Positions 1 through 8,039 of a DNA stretch of 64,000 nucleotides are shown here, piece after piece; position 1 is the first letter of the stretch, and each line of letters starts with the position of its first letter. The position numbers and the translations under genes are program-made. A model generated the notes under the pieces. The model saw only the letters and a program-made list of their open reading frames with translations, did no database searches and was not told where the DNA came from. The DNA is from Nematostella vectensis. Taxonomy: Eukaryota; Cnidaria; Anthozoa; Actiniaria; Edwardsiidae. The DNA lies in assembly GCF_932526225.1 (NCBI RefSeq), contig NC_064041.1, forward strand, positions 17,235,888-17,299,887, written 5' to 3'.

Positions 1-87
1 AAACAACTTGACTGCAAAACACTTACTGTAGGGCACTCGATATTAGGCATTACTTTCATGTGGATGTAAGGTTGAAATGTCAAAACC

Positions 88-212
88 TTCATTAACCCGT
101 GAACTACGCTTTAGCGTATTACACTTTGTGGTGATCTGATTCTATTGTACTTTTTTGTGTTTTACTAACTATTACCGTTTAACTATCACACTTTGTTTCA
201 CGGGTTAATGAA
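88..212. repeat. 125-bp foldback with 16-bp perfect inverted arms (in every unit)
   Basis: Left arm TTCATTAACCCGTGAA (88-103) and right arm TTCACGGGTTAATGAA (197-212) are exact reverse complements around a 93-bp interior. Both sides are flanked by AACC, a possible 4-bp target duplication. The interior holds CACTTTGT twice as a direct repeat. The element occurs in every unit, 87 bp after the unit start. Arm variants are C-to-T in the left arm of unit 8, C-to-T in the right arm of units 18, 20, 23 and 31, and one inserted A in units 22 and 26. It could be a short MITE-like insertion fixed in the ancestral unit, or a structural element of the satellite. It encodes nothing. Confidence 0.8.
105..118. 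repeat. Near-palindrome TACGCT-TT-AGCGTA inside the foldback
   Basis: Six perfectly paired bases around a 2-base centre, immediately inside the left arm of the 125-bp foldback. It is unchanged in the units I compared. It may extend a cruciform or serve as a protein site; only the symmetry is seen. Confidence 0.7.
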
Positions 213-866
213 AACCACTCTAATTACTTACAGTAGTTCTTTTTTAATATTATTATTTACTTATATAATTTAGATGAGCAATACATATTTCTTTATGGCT
301 TTGTAGAGCTCATCTCGTTCCTCATAAATAACAAACAAAATGAAGTTTGTTCTTATTTTGGTGCAAAGGAATCTACAGTAGTTTTCTAATCAGATAATTG
401 TTTTTCTTTTAACACTCACCTGTTATTTCAACAGCCTTACTTGAGTTTGCTTGTCTCAGAAATAGACCTTGCTTAATAAACAAAGACATGTTACAAACTT
501 ATTTAATAATAGGTAACAACTGCAATATTGTATGAAAAGAGTGCCCCTCTCTTCCCCCTGCTATTGTTGAAATTATGCTCAATAAACTTTTACCTCTTCC
601 CTCTCCACCAGTTAAGCATTCTATGTATGCTTCCCTGTACAAAATGCACCCCTTCAAATAGAACATTAAAGTTCACATACTTGTTTACTTCCTCAAACTC
701 TTTTCTTTGTGTTTTTTGTTAACTTCCTAGGAACAAATTGAATACATATAATCAATAAATCTAGCAAGCTTATTTTGCAAACTCACTTTTTTTATTATTT
801 TTGCGCAAAACCTATCAGGATTAAGGGGGCCCAGCACAAAGAAAAAAAAAAGAACTAAAAAAAAGC
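213..866. other. AT-rich non-coding stretch of the unit (shown on unit 1)
   Basis: About 650 bp between the foldback and the core, low in GC. It contains a small hairpin at 330-351, AATAAA-like words, T- and A-runs, and a 64-codon open frame that begins with TTG in nearly all copies. I see no domain, splice pattern or initiation context that supports a gene. The A-runs at its right end vary in length between units. Confidence 0.8.
330..351. repeat. Hairpin AACAAAC-(8 nt)-GTTTGTT
   Basis: A perfect 7-bp inverted repeat with an 8-base loop, extendable with A/T pairs on both sides. Recurs at the same offset in other units. AT-rich, so chance occurrence is plausible. Confidence 0.5.
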
Positions 867-1297
867 CAATTGGCCTGTGATCGAACCCGGTCTGAAGAAC
901 AAAACGGAAACCATACATACGGATTACCCAATCGGTATGGCAGCACAAGGCTTTTACGGAAGGCTGTAAAGAACCCGAAGGCCCCAAGCACCGATATTTC
1001 CGAGCGAATATGCTGTACAACACTCTTGCAAGGTTATCCTAACCCGCGCATTAATGGGGAGGACAATAACCAGGATCCCAGGCCTGTAATACGGTTACGC
1101 CACGCACAGCTCGCCGAGATTGTGGATGACAAAAAATAGAGGTCTATTTGGGCGTCTTGGGTCCCTTGGGGACTCGCCATGCCCACGGGCGCATCTCTTT
1201 TATTGTGTACATGACATCAAATTAGCGAAGAAAAAAGACGCTGTTTTGGTATCATGTGAAAAGCATAAAATAAATAGAAATAAAGACGTAAGGGGGG

Positions 1298-1331
1298 AGA
1301 ATATTGACATATTCATATTAGAATATTGACA
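1298..1331. repeat. 12-bp direct repeat AGAATATTGACA, 22 bp apart
   Basis: Exact copies at 1298-1309 and 1320-1331, separated by 'tattcatatt' (or 'tcttcatatt' in units 4, 5, 6, 9, 11, 13, 16, 19 and 21). Possibly a short internal duplication in the ancestral unit or a paired binding site. Confidence 0.6.
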
Positions 1332-1348
1332 AAATCCGCAATTTTGTC
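1328..1348. repeat. Hairpin GACAAAAT-CCGCA-ATTTTGTC
   Basis: A perfect 8-bp inverted repeat with a 5-base loop, overlapping the end of the second 12-bp direct repeat. No T-run follows closely, so a terminator role is not supported. Confidence 0.6.
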
Positions 1349-1432
1349 TACGCTGACTAAGTAAAGCTGTATTTTACTTTAAAGGGGCAGCAACATAGTA
1401 CTGCGCATGTCTGGAGTCAGTGATTATTGTAG

Positions 1433-1471
1433 GCTTTTAAGTGTCAACAAACAGTTGAACTTTTTAAAAGC
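1433..1471. repeat. Nested stem-loop with two haplotypes
   Basis: GCTTTTAA (1433-1440) pairs with TTAAAAGC (1464-1471); inside, TCAAC pairs with GTTGA around AAACA. The other haplotype has a TT-for-GG change beside the left arm and gttgacc for gttgaac. It shortens the outer stem to 7 bp and lengthens the inner stem to 6 bp, so total pairing is unchanged. Units 3, 7-13 and 29-31 carry the second form; unit 2 is mixed. Confidence 0.55.
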
Positions 1472-1488
1472 TATGAATACCTTATTAA

Positions 1489-1505
1489 ATAATATGCAAT
1501 ATTAT
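1489..1505. repeat. Hairpin ATAATAT-GCA-ATATTAT
   Basis: A perfect 7-bp A/T stem with a 3-base loop inside the MITE-like segment. It is the same in all units I compared. The A/T composition makes chance a fair explanation. Confidence 0.45.
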
Positions 1506-1744
1506 ATTGAAAACTATGTTAATTGACAGTTTGTGGTCATTTTTTTTGTTTTGTTTAAAGTCTCCCACATGTACCAAAAGCTCATAAGTCAGTATTAGAA
1601 TTTCACTGAAGTTCATTGTGTCAGGGCTCTAGAGCTATTGCAAATCTCTTAACCATGACACTCCCCTTTTAAAGGAAAGTAAAAAAAAATCAAAATTGTT
1701 TGTGGGGGTCTACGTTGTGTTTGTTTTCTTTTTAGTTTTGTTCT

Positions 1745-1765
1745 ATTATTATTATTATTATTATT
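1745..1765 (+). repeat. (ATT)n microsatellite, 7 repeats here, 5-8 between units
   Basis: Seven ATT copies in unit 1, five in most units (for example 5769-5783), and eight in unit 16. In units 14, 15, 18, 19 and 20 one ATT is TTT. Length changes here account for part of the spread in unit length. Confidence 0.9.
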
Positions 1766-1902
1766 TTCTTTGTTAGAGGGGGAGGGGAATTCAGCTAAAA
1801 ATAGCCAAGGGTCAATTCAAGCAACTAGTTCAAAAGATGTTTTTTTTGCAGTCCTTTATTCAATATATTCAAGGTTATCATGCAATTCTGTTGTTTGACT
1901 GC

Positions 1903-1914
1903 ATATATATATAT
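1903..1914 (+). repeat. (AT)n microsatellite, 6 repeats here, up to 12
   Basis: Six AT copies in unit 1, eleven in unit 2 (3910-3931) and twelve in unit 19 (38053-38076). Interrupted by a C in units 16, 28 and 31 ('catacatat'). It is followed by a T-run of variable length and 'ctttcttttcattac'. Confidence 0.9.
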
Positions 1915-2011
1915 TTTTTTTTCTTTCTTTTCATTACAAGTTCTATATGTGTAAGTGGTGACCATAGCTATGATTACTATTATTTAGAATATTTTTTTAC
2001 CTACTAACAGA

Positions 2012-4024
2012 AAACAACTTGACTGCAAAACACTTACTGTAGGGCACTCGATATTAGGCATTACTTTCATGTGGATGTAAGGTTGAAATGTCAAAACCTT
2101 CATTAACCCGTGAACTACGCTTTAGCGTATTACACTTTGTGGTGATCTGATTCTATTGTACTTTTTTGTGTTGTACTAACTATTACCGTTTAACTATCAC
2201 ACTTTGTTTCACGGGTTAATGAAAACCACTCTAATTACTTACAGTAGTTCTTTTTTAATATTATTATTTACTTGTATAATTTAGATGAGCAATACATATT
2301 TCTTTATGGCTTTGTAGAGCTCATCTCGTTCCTCATAAATAACAAACAAAATGAAGTTTGTTCTTATTTTGGTGCAAAGGAATCTACAGTAGTTTTCTAA
2401 TCAGATAATTGTTTTTCTTTTAACACTCACCTGTTATTTCAACAGCCTTACTTGAATTTGCTTGTCTCAGAAATAGACCTTGCTTAATAAACAAAGACAT
2501 GTTACAAACTTATTTAATAATAGGTAACAACTGCAATAATGTATGAAAAGAGTGCCCCTCTCTTCCCCCTGCTATTGTTGAAATTATGCTCAATAAACTT
2601 TTACCTCTTCCCTCTCCACCAGTTAAGCATTCTATGTATGCTTCCCTGTACAAAATGCACCCCTTCAAATAGAACATTAAAATTCACATACTTGTTTACT
2701 TCCTCAAACTCTTTGCTTTGTGTTTTTTGTTAACTTCCTAGGAACAAATTGAATACATATAATCAATAAATCTAGCAAGCTTATTTTGCAAACTCACTTT
2801 TTTTTATTATTTTTGCGCAAAACCTATCAGGATTAAGGGGGTCCAGCACAAAGAAAAAAAAAACGAACTAAAAAAAAAGCCCATTGGCCTGGGATCGAAC
2901 CCGGTCTGAAGAACAAAACGGAAACCATACATACGGATTACCCAATCGGTATGGCAGCACAAGGCTTTTACGGAAGGCTGTAAAGAACCCGAAGGCCCCA
3001 AGCCCCGATATTTCCGAGCGAATATGCTGTACAACACTCTTGCAAGGTTATCCCAACCCGCGCATTAATGGGGAGGACAATAACCAGGATCCCAGGCCTG
3101 TAATACGGTTACGCCACGCACAGCTCGCCGAGATTGTGGATGACAAAAAATAGAGGTCTATTTGGGCGTCTTGGGTCCCTTGGGGACTCGCCATGCGCAC
3201 GGGCGCATCTCTTTTATTGTGTACATGACATCAAATTAGCGAAGAAAAAAGACGCTGTTTTGGTATCATGTGAAAATCATAAAATAAATAGAAATAAAGA
3301 CGTAAGGGGGGAGAATATTGACATATTCATATTAGAATATTGACAAAATCCGCAATTTTGTCTACGCTGACTAAGTAAAGCTGTATTTTACTTTAAAGGG
3401 GCAGCAACATAGTACTGCGCATGTCTGGAGTCAGTGATTATTGTATTCTTTTAAGTGTCAACAAACAGTTGAACTTTTTAAAAGATGTGAATACCTTATT
3501 AAATAATATGCAATATTATATTGAAAACTATGTTAATTGACAGTTTGTGGTCATTTTTTTTGTTTTGTTTAAAGTCTCCCACATGTACCAAAAGCTTTTA
3601 AGTCAGTATTAGAATTTCACTGAAGTTCATTGTGTCAGGGCTCTAGAGCTTTTGCAAATCTCTTAACCATGACACTCCCCTTTTAAAGGAAAGTAAAAAA
3701 AATCAAAATTGTTGGTGGGGGTCTCTGTTGTGTTTGTTGTCTTTTTAGTTTTGTTCTATTATTATTATTATTTTCTTTTTTAGAGGGGGAGGGGAATTCA
3801 GCTAAAAATAGCCAAGGGTCAATTCAAGCAACTAGTTCAAAAGATGTTTTTTTTGCAGTCCTTTATTCAATATATTCAAAGTTATCATGCAATTCTGTTG
3901 TTTGACTGCATATATATATATATATATATATTTTTCTTTCTTTTCATTACAAGTTCTATATGTGTAAGTGGTGACCATAGCTATGATTACTATTATTTAG
4001 AATATTTTTTTACCTACTAACAGA
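2012..4024 (+). repeat. Satellite unit 2 (2,013 bp)
   Basis: Complete unit. It has the 'tgtattctttt' left-arm haplotype but a private 'aaaagatgtg' on the right arm, and a long AT microsatellite (11 AT, 3910-3931). No gene. Confidence 0.95.
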
Positions 4025-4881
4025 AAACAACTTGACTGCAAAACACTTACTGTAGGGCACTCGATATTAGGCATTACTTTCATGTGGATGTAAGGTTGAA
4101 ATGTCAAAACCTTCATTAACCCGTGAACTACGCTTTAGCGTATTACACTTTGTGGTGATCTGATTCTATTGTACTTTTTTGTGTTGTACTAACTATTACC
4201 GTTTAACTATCACACTTTGTTTCACGGGTTAATGAAAACCACTCTAATTACTTACAGTAGTTCTTTTTTAATATTATTATTTACTTGTATAATTTAGATG
4301 AGCAATACATATTTCTTTATGGCTTTGTAGAGCTCATCTCGTTCCTCATAAATAACAAACAAAATGAAGTTTGTTCTTATTTTGGTGCAAAGGAATCTAC
4401 AGTAGTTTTCTAATCAGATAATTGTTTTTCTTTTAACACTCACCTGTTATTTCAACAGCCTTACTTGAGTTTGCTTGTCTCAGAAAAAGACCTTGCTTAA
4501 TAAACAAAGACATGTTACAAACTTATTTAATAATAGGTAACAACTGCAATATTGTATGAAGAGAGTGCCCCTCTCTTCCCCCTGCTATTGTTGAAATTAT
4601 GCTCAATAAACTTTTACCTCTTCCCTCTCCACCAGTTAAGCATTCTATGTATGCTTCCCTGTACAAAATGCACCCCTTCAAATAGAACATTAAAGTTCAC
4701 ATACTTGTTTACTTCCTCAAACTCTTTGCTTTGTGTTTTTTGTTAACTTCCTAGGAACAAATTGAATACATATAATCACTAAATCTAGCAAGCTTATTTT
4801 GCAAACTCACTTTTTTTTATTATTTTTGCGCAAAACCTATCAGGATTAAGGGGGTCCAGCACAAAGAAAAAAAAACGAACT

Positions 4882-4889
4882 AAAAAAAA
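4882..4889 (-). terminator. Possible Pol III T-run terminator of the tRNA-like segment
   Basis: A run of eight Ts on the minus strand, two bases after the acceptor-like sequence. A second T-run follows after AGTTCG. Run length varies between units but stays long enough to stop Pol III, which generally needs four or more Ts. It means something only if the B-box element is transcribed. Confidence 0.35.
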
Positions 4890-4891
4890 GC

Positions 4892-4959
4892 CCATTGGCC
4901 TGGGATCGAACCCGGTCTGAAGAACAAAACGGAAACCATACATACGGATTACCCAATCG
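4892..4959 (-). ncRNA. tRNA-like segment with B-box, T-arm and T-run terminator (unit 3 copy; one per unit)
   Basis: On the minus strand, CCGGG-TTCGATC-CCAGG (4915-4899) is a T-arm with four of five stem pairs and contains a match to the Pol III B box (GGTTCGANNCC type). It is followed by CCAATGG, a discriminator-like G, one C and then eight Ts (4889-4882), the spacing expected at a tRNA gene 3' end. CGATTGG (4959-4953) pairs with CCAATGG at six of seven positions, giving 68 nt. I find no convincing D or anticodon stem, and the A box is poor (TACCGATTGGG, overlapping the acceptor-like part). It could be a degenerate tRNA, a tRNA-derived SINE remnant or a Pol III relic. The plus-strand TTG inside the acceptor-like match lies at 870, 2884, 4895, 6903, 8911, 10917, 12926, 14933, 16942, 18950, 20957, 22965, 24971, 26980, 28988, 30993, 33012, 35023, 37028, 39041, 41046, 43057, 45068, 47071, 49075, 51081, 53088, 55078, 57086, 59087, 61094 and 63102. 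Confidence 0.4.
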
Positions 4960-5109
4960 GTATGGCAGCACAAGGCTTTTACGGAAGGCTGCAAAGAACC
5001 CGAAGGCCCCAAGCACCGATATTTCCGAGCGAATATGCTGTACAACACTCTTGCAAGGTTATCCCAACCCGCGCATTAATGGGGAGGACAATAACCAGGA
5101 TCCCAGGCC
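4897..5109. repeat. 11-bp perfect inverted repeat spanning 213 bp of the core
   Basis: GGCCTGGGATC (4897-4907) and GATCCCAGGCC (5099-5109) are exact reverse complements. In units 14, 15, 18 and 20 both arms carry a C-to-T change, and each leaves a G-U pair in a plus-strand RNA. Units 1 and 32 each have one true mismatch. The arms could be the ends of an old insertion or the base of an RNA stem. The left arm overlaps the T-arm of the tRNA-like segment. Confidence 0.6.
4936..4965. repeat. 30-bp interrupted hairpin in the core
   Basis: CCATAC (4936-4941) pairs with GTATGG (4960-4965). Inside, CG-ATT pairs with AAT-CG around ACCC with one bulged base. Units 23 and 24 change only the bulged G to A, leaving the pairs untouched. 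Confidence 0.5.
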
Positions 5110-5185
5110 TGTAATACGGTTACGCCACGCACAGCTCGCCGAGATTGTGGATGACAAAAAATAGAGGTCTATTTGGGCGTCTTGG

Positions 5186-5219
5186 GTCCCTTGGGGACTC
5201 GCCATGCGCACGGGCGCAT
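5186..5219. repeat. Two adjacent GC hairpins at the core's right end
   Basis: GTCCC-TTG-GGGAC (5186-5198) is followed by ATGCGC-ACGG-GCGCAT (5204-5219), both perfect stems with short loops. Unit 1 breaks the second stem and unit 7 changes its loop. Possible RNA structure or protein site; function unknown. Confidence 0.55.
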
Positions 5220-6031
5220 CTCTTTTATTGTGTACATGACATCAAATTAGCGAAGAAAAAAGACGCTGTTTTGGTATCATGTGAAAATCATAAAATAAAT
5301 AGAAATAAAGACGTAAGGGGGGAGAATATTGACATATTCATATTAGAATATTGACAAAATCCGCAATTTTGTCTACGCTGACTAAGTAAAGCTGTATTTT
5401 ACTTTAAAGGGGCAGCAACATAGTACTGCGCATGTCTGGAGTCAGTGATTATTGTATTCTTTTAAGTGTCAACAAACAGTTGACCTTTTTAAAAGCTGTG
5501 AATACCTTATTAAATAATATGCAATATTATATTGAAAACTATGTTAATTGACAGTTTGTGGTCATTTTTTTTGTTTTGTTTAAAGTCTCCCACATGTACC
5601 AAAAGCTTTTAAGTCAGTATTAGAATTTCACTGAAGTTCATTGTGTCAGGGCTCTAGAGCTTTTGCAAATCTCTTAACCATGACACTCCCCTTTTAAAGG
5701 AAAGTAAAAAAAATCAAAATTGTTGGTGGGGGTCTCTGTTGTGTTTGTTGTCTTTTTAGTTTTGTTCTATTATTATTATTATTTTCTATTTTAGAGGGGG
5801 AGGGGAATTCAGCTAAAAATAGCCAAGGGTCAATTCAAGCAACTAGTTCAAAAGATGTTTTTTTTGCAGTCCTTTATTCAATATATTAAAGGTTATCATG
5901 CAATTCTGTTGTTTGACTGCATATATATATATATATTTTTTTCTTTCTTTTCATTACAAGTTCTATATGTGTAAGTGGTGACCATAGCTATGATTACTAT
6001 TATTTAAAATATTTTTTTACCTACTAACAGA

Positions 6032-8039
6032 AAACAACTTGACTGCAAAACACTTACTGTAGGGCACTCGATATTAGGCATTACTTTCATGTGGATGTAA
6101 GGTTGAAATGTCAAAACCTTCATTAACCCGTGAACTACGCTTTAGCGTATTACACTTTGTGGTGATCTGATTCTATTGTACTTTTTTGTGTTGTACTAAC
6201 TATTACCGTTTAACTATCACACTTTGTTTCACGGGTTAATGAAAACCACTCTAATTACTTACAGTAGTTCTTTTTTAATATTATTATTTACTTGTATAAT
6301 TTAGATGAGCAATACATATTTCTTTATGGCTTTGTAGAGCTCATCTCGTTCCTCATAAATAACAAACAAAATGAAGTTTGTTCTTATTTTGGTGCAAAGG
6401 AATCTACAGTAGTTTTCTAATCAGATAATTGTTTTTCTTTTAACACTCACCTGTTATTTCAACAGCCTTACTTGAGTTTGCTTGTCTCAGAAATAGACCT
6501 TGCTTAATAAACAAAGACATGTTACAAACTTATTTAATAATAGGTAACAACTGCAATATTGTATGAAGAGAGTGCCCCTCTCTTCCCCCTGCTATTGTTG
6601 AAATTATGCTCAATAAACGTTTACCTCTTCCCTCTCCACCAGTTAAGCATTCTATGTATGCTTCCCTGTACAAAATGCACCCCTTCAAATAGAACATTAA
6701 TGTTCACATACTTGTTTACTTCCTCAAACTCTTTGCTTTGTGTTTTTTGTTAACTTCCTAGGAACAAATTGAATACATATAATCAATAAATCTAGCAAGC
6801 TTATTTTGCAAACTCACTTTTTTTTTATTATTTTTGCGCAAAACCTTTCAGGATTAAGGGGGTCCAGCACAAAGAAAAAAAAACGAACTAAAAAAAAGCC
6901 CATTGGCCTGGGATCGAACCCGGTCTGAAGAACAAAACGGAAACCATACATACGGATTACCCAATCGGTATGGCAGCACAAGGCTTTTACGGAAGGCTGT
7001 AAAGAACCCGAAGGCCCCAAGCCCCGATATTTCCGAGCGAATATGCTGTACAACACTCTTGCAAGGTTATCCCAACCCGCGCATTAATGGGGAGGACAAT
7101 AACCAGGATCCCAGGCCTGTAATACGGTTACGCCACGCACAGCTCGCCGAGATTGTGGATGACAAAAAATAGAGGTCTATTTGGGCGTCTTGGGTCCCTT
7201 GGGGACTCGCCATGCGCACGGGCGCATCTCTTTTATTGTGTACATGACATCAAATTAGCGAAGAAAAAAGACGCTGTTTTGGTATCATGTGAAAATCATA
7301 AAATAAATAGAAATAAAGACGTAAGGGGGGAGAATATTGACATCTTCATATTAGAATATTGACAAAATCCGCAATTTTGTCTACGCTGACTAAGTAAAGC
7401 TGTATTTTACTTTAAAGGGGCAGCAACATAGTACTACGCATGTCTGGAGTCAGTGATTATTGTAGGCTTTTAAGTGTCAACAAACAGTTGAACTTTTTAA
7501 AAGCTATGAATACCTTATTAAATAATATGCAATATTATATTGAAAACTATGTTAATTGACAGTTTGTGGTCATTTTTTTTTTGTTTTGTTTAAAGTCTCC
7601 CACATGTACCAAAAGCTCATAAGTCAGTATTAGAATTTCACTGAAGTTCATTGTGTCAGGGCTCTAGAGCTATTGTAAATCTCTTAACCATGACACTCCC
7701 CTTTTAAAGGAAAGTAAAAAAAATCAAAATTGTTGGTGGGGGTCTCTGTTGTGTTTGTTGTCTTTTTAGTTTTGTTCTATTATTATTATTATTTTCTTTT
7801 TTAGAGGGGGAGGAGAATTCAGCTAAAAATAGCCAAGGGTCAATTCAAGCAAGTAGTTCAAAAGATGTTTTTTTTGCAGTCCTTTATTCAATATATTCAA
7901 GGTTATCATGCAATTCTGTTGTTTGACTGCATATATATATATATTTTTTTCTTTCTTTTCATTACAAGTTCTATATGTGTAAGTGGTGACCATAGCTATG
8001 ATTACTATTATTTAGAATATTTTTTTACCTACTAACAGA
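6032..8039 (+). repeat. Satellite unit 4 (2,008 bp), near-identical to unit 5
   Basis: Complete unit. It shares 'cattaatgttcac', 'gtactacgc', 'gaggagaattc' and 'caagtagttc' with unit 5 and has the same length. The one difference I found is a C/T in 'cttactgtag' versus 'cttattgtag' near the start. No gene. Confidence 0.95.

Larger units (their letters stand above)
1377..1676. mobile_element. MITE-like 300-bp segment with imperfect terminal inverted repeats
   Basis: Left end CTTTAAAGGGG (1377-1387) and right end CCCCTTTTAAAG (1663-1674) are inverted copies differing by one base in the A/T run. TTTTACTTT lies outside or across both ends, with a 6-bp offset on the right. The interior is AT-rich, codes for nothing and contains several hairpins. 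Ends of this A/T-plus-GGGG type occur in many animal MITEs, but I cannot name a family, and target duplications are unclear because the ends are low in complexity. Present at the same offset in every unit. Confidence 0.4.
1..2011 (+). repeat. Satellite unit 1 (2,011 bp)
   Basis: Complete unit with private changes in the core. The T-arm-like element reads ggcctgtgatc instead of ggcctgggatc, which breaks one arm of the 213-bp inverted repeat. The GC hairpin reads atgcccacgg instead of atgcgcacgg, which breaks its stem. It carries the 'tgtaggctttt' haplotype and seven ATT repeats. No gene. Confidence 0.95.
4891..5222. other. CpG-dense, GC-richer core of the unit (shown on unit 3)
   Basis: About 330 bp in which I count 22 CpG dinucleotides, against only a handful in the rest of the unit. 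It contains the tRNA-like segment, the 213-bp-span inverted repeat, a 30-bp hairpin and two GC hairpins at its right end. An 89-codon plus-strand frame crosses it, but it starts with TTG, is closed by a stop in units 14, 15, 18 and 20, and resembles nothing I know. The compositional contrast suggests that the core was once a separate insertion, or is the constrained part of the unit. Confidence 0.75.
4025..6031 (+). repeat. Satellite unit 3 (2,007 bp), used here as reference copy
   Basis: Complete unit with intact versions of all internal elements, so several sub-features below are placed on it. Markers are 'ggctgcaaag' in the core and the 'tgtattctttt ... gttgacc' haplotype. No gene. Confidence 0.95.

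Noticed and set aside
528-722. Recurring 64-codon frame rich in Leu, Ser and Cys
   Set aside because: TTG start in nearly all copies (ATG only in unit 2). The composition is what a pyrimidine-rich strand gives by chance; no signal-peptide or gene context.
870-1139. Recurring 89-codon plus-strand open frame across the core
   Set aside because: It starts with TTG, is stopped in four units, has no recognisable domain, and is the translation of the tRNA-like and hairpin region.
1120-1329. Recurring 62-69-codon frame after the core
   Set aside because: It is truncated or shifted by homopolymer changes in many units, matches no known protein and has no supporting gene structure.
1328-1360. Sm-like site 'aattttgtc' suggesting a spliced-leader RNA repeat
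   Set aside because: The site misses the final purine, sits inside a hairpin arm, and no splice-donor-bearing leader with a following stem-loop is convincing.
4892-4959. Functional canonical tRNA gene
   Set aside because: T-arm and acceptor-like pairs exist, but no anticodon or D stem can be drawn and the A box is poor; kept only as tRNA-like.
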